Positions 26,733 to 36,624 of a DNA stretch of 64,000 nucleotides are shown in pieces. The position numbers and the translations under genes are program-made. The notes under the pieces are model-generated. The model worked only from the letters and a program-made list of their open reading frames with translations. It was not told the DNA's origin and ran no database searches. The stretch comes from Oceanirhabdus sp942490885 (GTDB lineage: Bacteria > Bacillota > Clostridia > Clostridiales > Clostridiaceae): the NCBI GenBank assembly GCA_942490885.1, contig CALNYT010000002.1:744001-808000 (forward strand), written 5' to 3'. How positions within the stretch are numbered: position 1 is the first letter of the stretch; each line of letters opens with the position of its first letter.

Positions 26733-28167
26733 GTTGAAGAGCATATTCCATTAAAATAAGGATTGAAACATTATTATAGCAACCTAGATTGTAACCCAAT
26801 TCAAATAGTTGAAGAGCATATTCCATTAAAATAAGGATTGAAACTAAAATTTATAATCTATACCTAGACCACTAAATCTCGTTGAAGAGCATATTCCATT
26901 AAAATAAGGATTGAAACAATATTTATTTTAATTCTACAAATTCTTTAATTTCAAGTTGAAGAGCATATTCCATTAAAATAAGGATTGAAACATAGTTTTC
27001 TAAAATGACCTTTTGCCTACCAATAACGTTGAAGAGCATATTCCATTAAAATAAGGATTGAAACTTAATTCTCCTAACTCATGTGAGAATACATATGCTT
27101 GTTGAAGAGCATATTCCATTAAAATAAGGATTGAAACTTTAATTACATCTCCTTAAGATTTATTTTAATCATTAGTTGAAGAGCATATTCCATTAAAATA
27201 AGGATTGAAACTTTTTCACCAATTTCCACCTAACCTTCTTATAATATCGTTGAAGAGCATATTCCATTAAAATAAGGATTGAAACTCAACTGGTTGAACT
27301 GCTCTCTCTTCTTTAGAAACTATGTTGAAGAGCATATTCCATTAAAATAAGGATTGAAACTTAAATTAATACGACTAGCTTTGTTTTTTATTGAATGTTG
27401 AAGAGCATATTCCATTAAAATAAGGATTGAAACTTTACTGCCATCCCATATTGTCTTATTCCAAACCAGTTGAAGAGCATATTCCATTAAAATAAGGATT
27501 GAAACTCGCTTTTACATTCTTTCTTTCCTCATTGGTAGCCTTTGTTGAAGAGCATATTCCATTAAAATAAGGATTGAAACTCACCATAAAGAGTCCCACT
27601 ATTTACATCTTTCATAGTTGAAGAGCATATTCCATTAAAATAAGGATTGAAACTCTACATTTTCAACTTCTTCTACATTTTCAACTTCTGTTGAAGAGCA
27701 TATTCCATTAAAATAAGGATTGAAACTGTCTTAAGCATATTTCTTATGTGGTAGTATATTGTGTTGAAGAGCATATTCCATTAAAATAAGGATTGAAACA
27801 CATTATTGTGGTATTCTGTTAACTTATCCTGATCTAGTTGAAGAGCATATTCCATTAAAATAAGGATTGAAACTTTTGAAAAACCCTTCTGTTAATATCT
27901 TGATAATCAGTTGAAGAGCATATTCCATTAAAATAAGGATTGAAACTCCAACCGCTAGGATATTTTTGTTCTACATAATATAGTTGAAGAGCATATTCCA
28001 TTAAAACAAGGATTGAAACTCAACAAAACCTTTGTGTACAAATATATTCCTTACTCCGTTGAAGAGCATATTCCATTAAAATAAGGATTGAAACATTATA
28101 TAATTCCCATAACAATTTATAATCTTCATCGTTGAAGAGCATATTCCATTAAAATAAGGATTGAAAC
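26733..28167 (+). CRISPR. CRISPR array 2 (20 repeats, 19 spacers)
   Basis: Same 37-base repeat as array 1, starting at 26733, 26808, 26881, 26955, 27028, 27101, 27175, 27249, 27324, 27397, 27469, 27544, 27617, 27690, 27763, 27837, 27910, 27983, 28058 and 28131. One repeat (27983) has ACAAGG for ATAAGG. Unlike arrays 1, 3, 4 and 5, the last repeat is intact, so the trailer end may have been lost by deletion. The spacer at 27654-27689 is a perfect dimer of an 18-base unit. The 234 bases after the array (28168-28401) hold only a small hairpin GTGTA/TACAC near 28362. Confidence 0.99.
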
Positions 28168-28401
28168 ATCTTTAGCAAGGATTAACTCATCAATGTAGTG
28201 GTGAGAGGTTAGTGAATGAAAATTTGAATAGGAATAAATTTGATTTATGAGTAAAAAGAGTTCTGTTGTGGCAGGATTTTTTTTGATTAAAAGAATTATG
28301 AATTTAGTATGAATGAGAACTTGGGTGGTATACTCAGAATATAGTTATGAGAATTGTGATGTGTAAACTTTATACACTAGATATATAAAGGAGAGGGCTA
28401 T

Positions 28402-29523
28402 ATGTTAATACGATGTACGAAAAAGTTATTGGATAAATTGAAGGAGAAACCGGAGGAACAGGAGGATGGGAACCTGCTTTACTCATGGCATGCCAATCTT
28501 GTTACAATCAATAGAAGGAATGGGATTGTGCTAGTTAATGATAAAAATTTATATACCGTTATTATGCATGGTATTACTGCTAAAGAGATTAAGGATATTG
28601 ATAAACATATATGTGAAGCTATTAGAAAGACTTTTAAGAATGATGGAATCAAGGATGAAATTATTGATAAATATCTGGAAATAGCAGAGGGAATAACTTT
28701 CACAAAAACAGGTGGGACTCAGATAGTTGCAAGGATGAATAGTGCTTGCAAAGAAGTTGATTATCGAGGAGATTACTTAGATGAGGACTCTTTGATTAAA
28801 ACACGTATAGCAAAGAGCATTAACGGAAGATATGTAGGAAGAGGCAAGAATCAATATATTAATCCTGCTAAGGAGATGTATAGAGATCTTGAGGAGGAAT
28901 TTAAAGAAGATATATTCCAATGTGAGGCACTTCAACTGAAAATTTCATTGAATCTAGATGGGATAGATGTTTGGAGACGATTAGTAATACCAAGTAATTT
29001 TTATCTTGAGGATTTACATAGGGCTATACAGAGGATGTTTAATTGGTTAAATTATCATCTACATGAGTTTTTTGTATATCCATCAGATATTGAGGTGAAA
29101 CCGGAGAGTAAGCCATACAGTTGTTATCATGAAAAAAAGCCACTATTAAATATAGTATGTGATGAAGAGGCTTTTGATTATCCTAATGATATTCCAATGG
29201 AGATGAATACATGGATTAGAGTTGCTGATGTGTTCACAAAAAATAGAAAGGTTAAGTATGTGTACGATTTAGGAGATTATTGGGAACATAATATTCAGGT
29301 AGAGAAGGTAATAGAGGACTATGATAAGAACTATATGGAGTGTCTTGCAGGAGATGGTATAGCCCCTCCTGAGGATGTTGGTGGAGCCGGTGGGTTCAAA
29401 GAATTTCTAAATGTTATGAAGGATGTGGAGCATCCAGAGCATGATGATTATAAGAACTGGGCTATAGGTAATGGATATATTGAATTTGATATTGAAGAAG
29501 TAAACAGGTGGATTAAAAATTAA
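28402..29523 (+). CDS. DUF6933-like plus pRiA4b ORF-3-like two-domain protein
   Basis: 373 residues. The N-terminal ~150 residues resemble DUF6933 (MLIRCTKKLLDKLK, then WHANLVTINRRNGIVLVNDKNLYTVIM). From about residue 172 the pRiA4b ORF-3 / IS1096-passenger domain follows: LQLKISLNLDGIDVWRRLVIP, LEDLHRAIQRMFNWLNYHLHEF, VYDLGDYWEHNIQVEK, CLAGDGIAPPEDVGGAGGFKEF. The molecular function of both families is not known. It lies alone between array 2 and cas6 on the same strand, with AAGGAGAGGG before the ATG, so it is a candidate passenger or accessory of the CRISPR locus. Confidence 0.75.
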   Translation: MLIRCTKKLLDKLKEKPEEQEDGNLLYSWHANLVTINRRNGIVLVNDKNLYTVIMHGITAKEIKDIDKHICEAIRKTFKNDGIKDEIIDKYLEIAEGITFTKTGGTQIVARMNSACKEVDYRGDYLDEDSLIKTRIAKSINGRYVGRGKNQYINPAKEMYRDLEEEFKEDIFQCEALQLKISLNLDGIDVWRRLVIPSNFYLEDLHRAIQRMFNWLNYHLHEFFVYPSDIEVKPESKPYSCYHEKKPLLNIVCDEEAFDYPNDIPMEMNTWIRVADVFTKNRKVKYVYDLGDYWEHNIQVEKVIEDYDKNYMECLAGDGIAPPEDVGGAGGFKEFLNVMKDVEHPEHDDYKNWAIGNGYIEFDIEEVNRWIKN

Positions 29524-29686
29524 TATAGTTGGGAGAAGTAATCAAATAATAAATATTAATATTAAAAATATTGAATATCCTTTAAGAATTTATAAATAAT
29601 ACAAATTCTTAGAGGATTTTTTTAAATTTTATGGAAGTTATTATATAGTCGTAAAATGGAGCATTTACAAGAAACAGGAGGAATAT

Positions 29687-30337
29687 ATGAAAATTGACAT
29701 TGTTACAATGAAGCTGCCCGAGTTAAAAATTAAAGATAGAGATATATCAAAATTGAGAGGTTACCTGGGAAATAAATTTATTGAATTTCAAGATATGCAT
29801 AATCATGAAGAGAATGGAGTTAAATATGGATATCCAATGATGCAGTATAAGATCATTGAGGATACTCCAAGTATAATTGGCATTGGTGAATCAGGGACTA
29901 CCTTGATGAAAATAGCTGGGGATATAGATGAGGTAAACATAAATGGAGTTACAACAACAATAGAAGAAAAACTTATAACCATGGATAAAGTAAACTTTGA
30001 AGCTACAGAAGATATGCAGCTTTATCGTTTTATAAGTCCTTGGATGTGTTTAAACCAGAAAAACTACGATGATTATATGAAGGGAAATGAAACTGAAAAG
30101 CATAATATATTAAAACGAATTCTAATAGGAAACTTGATTTCAATGTCAAAAGGATTGGGTTATACAGTTGATAAACAACTACAGGCTATTTCAAGATTAG
30201 AGCCTATAGAAGTAAATTTTAAGAATCAAAAAATGTTGGCTTTTAAAGGAGAATTCTTGGTGAATTTTTTAATACCTGATTATCTAGGGTTAGGTAAATC
30301 AGTGGCTAGAGGGTTTGGAGTTGTGGAGAGGATATAA
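29687..30337 (+). CDS. cas6: Cas6 pre-crRNA endoribonuclease (Cas6b-like)
   Basis: 216 residues. The N-terminal part has the Cas6b pattern (KLRGYLGNKFIEFQDMHNHEENG...YPMMQYKII), and the C terminus ends in the RAMP glycine-rich loop GLGKSVARGFGVVERI. It should cut the array transcripts 8 bases upstream of each repeat end to leave the ATTGAAAC tag. His in MHNHEE is a possible catalytic residue. AGGAGG precedes the ATG. It opens the type III operon: cmr4 begins 25 bases after its stop, so crRNA processing and effector are made together. Confidence 0.9.
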   Translation: MKIDIVTMKLPELKIKDRDISKLRGYLGNKFIEFQDMHNHEENGVKYGYPMMQYKIIEDTPSIIGIGESGTTLMKIAGDIDEVNINGVTTTIEEKLITMDKVNFEATEDMQLYRFISPWMCLNQKNYDDYMKGNETEKHNILKRILIGNLISMSKGLGYTVDKQLQAISRLEPIEVNFKNQKMLAFKGEFLVNFLIPDYLGLGKSVARGFGVVERI

Positions 30338-30362
30338 ATAATATCATATGGAGGTAAGGATA

Positions 30363-31241
30363 ATGGAGAATTATTTGATGTTTTACAAGGTAATAACACC
30401 AATGCATATGGGTGCAGGAAATAAGATTGGTACAGTTGATATGCCTATTCAGAGAGAAGGTCATACAGGATTTCCTAAAATGGAGGCGTCGGGGATTAAA
30501 GGTGTATTTAGAGATGGATTTGAACGTTTTGATAAATCAAGTGTTAATGAAATATTTGGTAGCGAAGATACTGAGAATGGAACTATGGGAAAGGTGAATT
30601 TTACTGATGGAAAGATATTATTTTTCCCCATGAGGTCATATAAGGGAGTTTTTGCTTTGGTTACGTGTCCAATGGTATTGGAGAGATTTATAGAAGATAC
30701 AAACTCAATGGATTTGGATTTTGAATTGAAAACTGAGGAAATCTGTGAAAAACTCAAAAATAATATTAATGATACTGCTTTTGTATATGAGCAAAGTGAA
30801 ATTATTTATAATGAAAATGGAAAACAGGAAGTTGATACAAACAAATCAGATAAAGTTATGGTTGAGGAGTTTATTTATGATACTTGTAAAATTCAGGGTA
30901 ATTTAAAAGGTTTAATTGATAAAATTATATCGGATGATTTTAGTAAGAAAAGAGTTCTAATTGTACCAGATTTAGATTTTAGGGATTATGTTGAGATGTA
31001 CACAGAAATAAACACAAGGATAAAAATAGGTGATAATGGGGTAGTTGTTGGTGGAGCATTATTTACAGAAGAGTACCTTCCAGCAGAGACAATAATGTAT
31101 GGTTTTGTTAGTGAAAATAGCATGGATGAAAGTGAAAAGTGTTTTAAAGTGTTTAAAGAATTAATAGGGAAAAATCAAGTTTATCAGTTTGGTGGAAATA
31201 CTACAATTGGCAAGGGTATTACTAAGATATATCTAGTATAA
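30363..31241 (+). CDS. cmr4: Cmr4, backbone RNase subunit of the type III-B effector
   Basis: About 292 residues of the Cmr4 RAMP family: MFYKVITPMHMGAGNKIGTVDMPIQREGHTGFPKMEASGIKGVFRD, matching the P. furiosus Cmr4 pattern in pieces. Asp26 (codon 30438, in TVDMPIQRE) aligns with the catalytic Asp that cuts target RNA every six bases. The RAMP end FGGNTTIGKGITKIYLV is present. ATG 30363 has GGAGG (30350-30354) 8 bases upstream; the in-frame ATG at 30348 overlaps that site. A second, Asp-less Cmr4-like gene lies at 38069. Confidence 0.93.
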   Translation: MENYLMFYKVITPMHMGAGNKIGTVDMPIQREGHTGFPKMEASGIKGVFRDGFERFDKSSVNEIFGSEDTENGTMGKVNFTDGKILFFPMRSYKGVFALVTCPMVLERFIEDTNSMDLDFELKTEEICEKLKNNINDTAFVYEQSEIIYNENGKQEVDTNKSDKVMVEEFIYDTCKIQGNLKGLIDKIISDDFSKKRVLIVPDLDFRDYVEMYTEINTRIKIGDNGVVVGGALFTEEYLPAETIMYGFVSENSMDESEKCFKVFKELIGKNQVYQFGGNTTIGKGITKIYLV

Positions 31242-31263
31242 ACTAAGGTTGGAGAATAATACT

Positions 31264-33675
31264 ATGGGAAATGAATTTGAGAAATTGATGGAAATTAGAC
31301 AAGAATTACCCGAATTCAATACTATTAAGAAGGATAAATCAAAAAAGAAAAAATCATATCATAAAGATGAGGGAGGAGGGGCTAGCATGAAAAATAAAGT
31401 TAATATTAATTACAATAATAGGAACAAAGATAATAAAAAAAGATATAAAGGTGATTCAAATCAGGAAGATAAAATAATAAATACAGATAAAATTGGCAAT
31501 GTTGGTTTGCATTTGTTTAAATGTACGCCTAAATTAATAAATCAAAATATATTAAATGAGATAAAAATAAGAGAAGATAAATTGCCAAATAGATATTATA
31601 GAGATGTTTATTCAAGATTACTTGTTAAAAAGTTTAAATATGAAGATATTAATAAAAGTGATGTCGGTGAATGGGAAGATACACATCTAACTTATTTAGA
31701 AAATAGAATAGATGTACCCAAAGAAGTTTTAAATAGACATAATAATGTAATAGAAAGTATGAGTGTATTAAGAAAAATAAAGAGTGAAGAAATACACATT
31801 ACATTATTAGAAAATATGGTAATAGGTTTAGGGGAAACATCTGTAAATGAAGTTTCAATGAAGCTTCATCATACTTATGGGATTCCTTATCTTTCAGGGT
31901 CTGCTTTAAAGGGATTACTTAGAGAATACATAAACCAGATAGATAATGACGAAATGATTTTAACTTGCGAAGAATCAAATGTTGACTCAATTAATAAAAA
32001 CTTTATCAAGAGAATAGCAAAGAAAGATTTCATTGAAATCGTTTTTGGAACTAAAGATGATAAAAGCAGCGATGATGATAATATTAAATGGCAAGGTGCA
32101 ATGACTTTTATTGACTTTTTCCCAGAGGGACAGATAAGAATAGTTAGAGACATAATGAATTCTCATTTGAGTGAGTATTATAAAGGAAAAGGAGAGCCTG
32201 TATTTGAAAGTGCAAATCCAATCTTTTTTCATGCTGTAGAGAAAAAATCCAAGTTTAAAGGAAAACTATTAATTGATGAACATAGGTTAGAAAAATATTT
32301 GAATAGTAAGTTTACAAGGGAAACTATTAATACTGCGAATATGAGGGAAGCTATCCTAATTAAAGTTGTTTCTAGATTAAAACAAGCTTTAAACGTGTAT
32401 GGTCTTGGAGCAAAAGTAAATGTTGGTTATGGAGCATTTGAAAATCACAATACTGATAAATCACTTGGAAAGTATGATGAGATTAAATTAAAACTAAACA
32501 CAATAAATAAAATGGAATCAAAAGGTGCAGATAAAAACTTTGAGTTTAGAATACCTGAATATAAATCATCACTTCGTTTTTGGTGGAGACATTTAATAGG
32601 GGCTAATAAGCATAAAGATACTAAAGAACTTTTAGAAAAAGAGGGCTATATTTTTGGTAATTCCAATGATTTTGAATCTCCGATGAAGATAAATATGATT
32701 AATGATGAAATTAAGGATGGCAAAGGAAGTGTTGAATTAAGTATAAAATATAAAAAAGATATTTTGAAAGATTCTGACTCAAATATAATTCAAACTTTAG
32801 ACAAAGAACAATTAGAGTCATTGATAGAATTGGCAAGTATATTAGGAGGTATTGGAGCAGGAGCACATAGAGGAAAAGGAAGTTATAGATTAAGTATTGA
32901 TAATAAAGAGAAAAATGTGTTTAAGTCGGAATCAGAATGTTATAAGTATATTAAGCAGGTATTAGAGGATTTAGGATACAATTATGCAACATGCATTACT
33001 AATAAATTAGGATCAAATATACAAATGAGATTTAAAATTTCAGATAACAGAACAGGTATAAAAGAGGTATTAATTTTAGAAGAAGAATATACAGAAGCGC
33101 AAATTAAAGATTATGGAACCGAAAAGAAATTTGGAAAAATTAGATCTAAAAATCATGGCAAAATTCTGGTATGTTATGATATTGAAGACAAGATATTAGA
33201 CATATTAAACAAAGAAAAAACTAATCAAATTGATAATAAAAAAGTAATTAAGTACGACAAACTTGATTTAGATGAGAGAGTATATGTATCATTTATGAAA
33301 ATAGGGAAGAAATATAGACCAATAGTATCAGTATTTAATGAACCTTTTAAGAAAAGTAAGAAAGATTATATAGATGATGATGAATGGATTAATAAGATAT
33401 TAATTATTTATAATATGGGCATGGAAGAAAAAAAACAGGTTAAGTTAAATGATATAGAAGAAGTGTTGAATATAGACAAAGTTAATCGAATAGTAATGTT
33501 CTGTAGTAAATTAACAGATATAGATAAAAAACGATTAGAAATATCTATTGAACTTTATAATTTATTTGTTAAATGGATAAGATTTGATAAATTGGAGCCT
33601 GAAAAAATTTATAATATTGTTCAAAAATTGAAATTAAATTTGGTAGAGGAGAATAGGTATAATGGAAAAAAATAA
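31264..33675 (+). CDS. Cmr6-Cmr1 fusion RAMP protein
   Basis: 803 residues. After a Lys/Asn-rich low-complexity stretch, residues about 150-395 are Cmr6-like (HTYGIPYLSGSALKGLLREY, KWQGAMTFIDFFP, ANPIFFHAVE, LGAKVNVGYGAFE). From about residue 405 the protein is Cmr1-like (KMESKGADKNFEFRIPEYKS, LRFWWRHLIGAN, YIFGNSNDFESPMKI, LGGIGAGAHRGKGSY). In known Cmr complexes these subunits are separate and lie near one another at the crRNA 3' end, so a covalent link is structurally sensible. ATG 31264 follows GGAG; an internal in-frame ATG at 31387 has an even better site (GGGAGGAGGGG, 31371-31381) and would remove 41 basic residues. The gene overlaps cmr2 by 14 bases. Confidence 0.9.
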   Translation: MGNEFEKLMEIRQELPEFNTIKKDKSKKKKSYHKDEGGGASMKNKVNINYNNRNKDNKKRYKGDSNQEDKIINTDKIGNVGLHLFKCTPKLINQNILNEIKIREDKLPNRYYRDVYSRLLVKKFKYEDINKSDVGEWEDTHLTYLENRIDVPKEVLNRHNNVIESMSVLRKIKSEEIHITLLENMVIGLGETSVNEVSMKLHHTYGIPYLSGSALKGLLREYINQIDNDEMILTCEESNVDSINKNFIKRIAKKDFIEIVFGTKDDKSSDDDNIKWQGAMTFIDFFPEGQIRIVRDIMNSHLSEYYKGKGEPVFESANPIFFHAVEKKSKFKGKLLIDEHRLEKYLNSKFTRETINTANMREAILIKVVSRLKQALNVYGLGAKVNVGYGAFENHNTDKSLGKYDEIKLKLNTINKMESKGADKNFEFRIPEYKSSLRFWWRHLIGANKHKDTKELLEKEGYIFGNSNDFESPMKINMINDEIKDGKGSVELSIKYKKDILKDSDSNIIQTLDKEQLESLIELASILGGIGAGAHRGKGSYRLSIDNKEKNVFKSESECYKYIKQVLEDLGYNYATCITNKLGSNIQMRFKISDNRTGIKEVLILEEEYTEAQIKDYGTEKKFGKIRSKNHGKILVCYDIEDKILDILNKEKTNQIDNKKVIKYDKLDLDERVYVSFMKIGKKYRPIVSVFNEPFKKSKKDYIDDDEWINKILIIYNMGMEEKKQVKLNDIEEVLNIDKVNRIVMFCSKLTDIDKKRLEISIELYNLFVKWIRFDKLEPEKIYNIVQKLKLNLVEENRYNGKK

Positions 33676-35482
33676 AAAACTTTGTTTATTCACAATAGGA
33701 CCTGTTCAAACTTTCATTACTAATTCTAAAAAAACCAATGATTTTTATAATGCAAGTAGCATAATAAAAGCAGGTGTGGAGATTGCTATTAAAGTTTTAA
33801 AAGGAAAAGGTGGAGATATTTTATTTCCAAAGTTTTCTGATGAGAACGGACTAAGTATACCTAACTACTTTATTGCAGAAATAGAAAAGTTAACTTCTAA
33901 TGGTTCAGAAGAATCAATAGAAATTAAAATTTATGAAAAAATCGTAGATAAATTTATAAAGATAATAAAAGAAACGGGGAAATTTCATAGCGATGATTTT
34001 GAAAGGTTAAAAGGGAGAATAAAAGCACATATAAAAGATACATTAGAATGTAGATTTATTTGGGTTGATTATAATAATGATTATAATGCTGTATACAAAA
34101 ATCTGATGAGAAAAATGCAAGCTGTTAAAAATACAAGACCAGTATATCAGTTAATTGAGGAAAATCGCAGATGTACTGTTTGTGGAGAGAGAGAATCTTT
34201 AGAAAAAATGAACTTAAAGATTCAAAATAAAGAGTATTTAAGTTTATGCTGCTCTTGTCTTTTAAAAAGATTATTTAACGAAAAAGATATAACTGCATTT
34301 TCAAGTAAATATAAAATTGATGGAGATAAACTTGTATATCCAACTAATTTTTCAACAGAGGAGTTAGCTACACTTAGCTGGTTTAATAATGTTATTAAGG
34401 GTGAAAATGGAAAAGAGATAATAGAGAAGATTTCTGATGAATCTATAAAAGTTAAAAATAATAATAATAAAAATGATAATAAATATGGTGGAGAACTTCA
34501 CAAAAAAATAACTCGGATTCTTAATGAAGAAACAAAAAAAGGATTAAATGAAGAAAATAAAAAATACAAAGATGACCAAAATCCAAGTAATTATTACGCA
34601 GTAATTCGAGCAGATTTTGATGATTTAGGTAAATGGTTTTCAGGTAAATATTTTGATGCTGGTAAACTATTTGATAATCAGGAAATGCTTTCTAGTGAAA
34701 TTAAAACTTTAGGTAGCAATCTAGATCAATATATAAAAAATGGGGATAAAGAAAATGTATTAGGAAAAGCAGTATATATTGGTGGAGATGATATTCTATG
34801 CATGACTTCTGTAGATTATATAGATAGGATTTTAAATAAAATACATGATGAAATTGATGAAATTAATAAAAATAAAAAGTGGAAAAGGTCCTTAACAGCA
34901 TCAATTTCGGTTGTCATTGCATACCACAAAAATCCACTGGGTGAGGTTATACAACTTTCAAATACCACACTTAAAAATGCTAAGAAACGCATGAAAAATT
35001 TTAAATATGATAAATCAAAGAATGGCTTAGCTATATGTTATGTACCTACAAATGGTTCGTATAACGTATCATATTTTTATAACAGAAAATTTGAGAATAT
35101 CGATGAATTTGCTAGAGATTTTAAAAGATTTATATCACAGGACTTTATACATGAGTTTTCAAAAGAAAGGCAGTTAGTATTAAATGATATGAAAGATTAT
35201 TCACAGTATGAATGGACATGTGATTATCTAAGGTTAATTATGAAAAGACTCATTCATAGAAAGAATAACTTCAAAGTTGATTTAAAACAGGGTGAAACAG
35301 CTAAAGATTATAATGAAAAGATATATGGTCAGATTTTGCAACTACTTGATGAGAACTGCAACGACAGAACCAATAATATAGATTTTGAAAATTTTATAAA
35401 TATGTTGGGATGTTTGAAGTTTTATGCTGATGAAAAATTTTCAGAGAGGAGTGGTGAAGATGCTGATAAAAATAACTCCTAA
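33662..35482 (+). CDS. cmr2: Cas10/Cmr2 without HD domain, cyclic-oligoadenylate synthase
   Basis: 606 residues against roughly 800-900 for full Cmr2. It begins right at the first cyclase-like domain (CLFTIGPVQTFITNSKKTNDFYNASSI), so the N-terminal HD nuclease is absent and no HD motif is seen. Cys171/174 (CTVC) and Cys196/197/199 (CCSC) form the zinc site. Palm residues ADFDDLG (about 317-323) and YIGGDDIL (GGDD at 374-377) are intact, so ATP should be converted to cyclic oligoadenylates when target RNA is bound. The C-terminal helical D4 domain follows. DNA cutting by Cas10 itself is not expected; signalling to the CARF protein two genes downstream is. ATG 33662 overlaps the previous gene. 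Confidence 0.93.
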   Translation: MEKNKKLCLFTIGPVQTFITNSKKTNDFYNASSIIKAGVEIAIKVLKGKGGDILFPKFSDENGLSIPNYFIAEIEKLTSNGSEESIEIKIYEKIVDKFIKIIKETGKFHSDDFERLKGRIKAHIKDTLECRFIWVDYNNDYNAVYKNLMRKMQAVKNTRPVYQLIEENRRCTVCGERESLEKMNLKIQNKEYLSLCCSCLLKRLFNEKDITAFSSKYKIDGDKLVYPTNFSTEELATLSWFNNVIKGENGKEIIEKISDESIKVKNNNNKNDNKYGGELHKKITRILNEETKKGLNEENKKYKDDQNPSNYYAVIRADFDDLGKWFSGKYFDAGKLFDNQEMLSSEIKTLGSNLDQYIKNGDKENVLGKAVYIGGDDILCMTSVDYIDRILNKIHDEIDEINKNKKWKRSLTASISVVIAYHKNPLGEVIQLSNTTLKNAKKRMKNFKYDKSKNGLAICYVPTNGSYNVSYFYNRKFENIDEFARDFKRFISQDFIHEFSKERQLVLNDMKDYSQYEWTCDYLRLIMKRLIHRKNNFKVDLKQGETAKDYNEKIYGQILQLLDENCNDRTNNIDFENFINMLGCLKFYADEKFSERSGEDADKNNS

Positions 35483-36623
35483 GGACTCCTTGTTTTTAGG
35501 AAAAGGTAAGCCATTTACAAACACTGAGAGTGCATGGGTACAATCTTATACTGTTCCAATGCCAACGGTATTCTGGGGGGCAATATATTCCGCTATATTG
35601 AGCAAAGATAAGGTATTATGGGATTGTATACAGAAGTATTCTCATAGTCAAACAAAGATAGAACAATGTGATTTTTTAGAAAACTTACTTCATAAGCTTA
35701 CTATAGATCAATTATTTATTATAAATGAAGAAACTAGAGAACTATATGTTAAGGCTCCACAAGATTTGTATGTGGATGAGTTCGGAAATGCAGTAAAAGG
35801 AATCTATAAAGATAATGAAGAGAAAAAAGCAGAGATAGAAAGAAATGCAATAGATTATCGTTTTTTTGATGAAATGCTGTATCCACCAGAAGAGTGGGAA
35901 GAGGGAGCAGAGAAATATTATATAAGCATTTCAGATTTAATCAATTTCTATAGTAAAATTCCTAAAAGAATTAATTTGATTCATGAAGATGAAATATTTG
36001 TTATAACTCAAAAACTGGGGATTCAGCGAAGTAAATCAAAGGGAAGTATTGAAGAAGGGAAATTGTATAAGAGAGACCAGGTACAATTCAAAGATTCAAA
36101 GTATAGCTATTTAATTTCATGTCATATAGACAAAACTAATATGACAAGAATTGAAAATAAGGACAAATTTGAAGGGGTTCTTAAACTAGGTGGAGAAGGA
36201 AGAACAGCATCATATGAAAAATGTGAAAGTAAATTATTAAATGAGATAATAGAGAATTTTCAAGAATACTATAAAGAACAGGGCTTTTCTTCATACAAGG
36301 TGGTATTTACATCACCATATTTATGGGACAAGCAAGAGAAAAATGAGCATTTAGTATTGAAAAGTAATTTAGATATGTGTGGAGAAATTACAAATAGAGC
36401 ATTTGTATATGATAAAAAAATAAAGACTGGATTTTATGATATGTTGAAGAATGAAACTAAAACATTGAACTGTTTACCAGCGGGGGCTGTATATAGGTTT
36501 TCTCTAAAGAATGCTTGTAGTTACAGTAATGTGAAGGAAAGTATTGAAAAAATATTAGAATTACAGAGTGATTACTCATTTAAAGGATTCAATAGTTTTA
36601 TATTGATTGGAGAGGAGAAATAA
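35460..36623 (+). CDS. cmr3: Cmr3, crRNA 5'-tag binding subunit
   Basis: 387 residues of the Cmr3 (Cas5-like) family: LIKITPKDSLFLGKGKPF, AWVQSYTVPMPTVFWGAIYSAIL, LGIQRSKSKGSIEEGKLYKRDQVQF and the glycine-rich KLGGEGRTASYE. It binds the repeat-derived 5' tag next to Cas10. ATG 35460 is chosen over an in-frame ATG at 35424 because GAGAGGAG lies about 8 bases before it; it overlaps the end of cmr2 by 23 bases, pointing to translational coupling. Confidence 0.92.
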   Translation: MLIKITPKDSLFLGKGKPFTNTESAWVQSYTVPMPTVFWGAIYSAILSKDKVLWDCIQKYSHSQTKIEQCDFLENLLHKLTIDQLFIINEETRELYVKAPQDLYVDEFGNAVKGIYKDNEEKKAEIERNAIDYRFFDEMLYPPEEWEEGAEKYYISISDLINFYSKIPKRINLIHEDEIFVITQKLGIQRSKSKGSIEEGKLYKRDQVQFKDSKYSYLISCHIDKTNMTRIENKDKFEGVLKLGGEGRTASYEKCESKLLNEIIENFQEYYKEQGFSSYKVVFTSPYLWDKQEKNEHLVLKSNLDMCGEITNRAFVYDKKIKTGFYDMLKNETKTLNCLPAGAVYRFSLKNACSYSNVKESIEKILELQSDYSFKGFNSFILIGEEK

Positions 36624-36624
36624 T

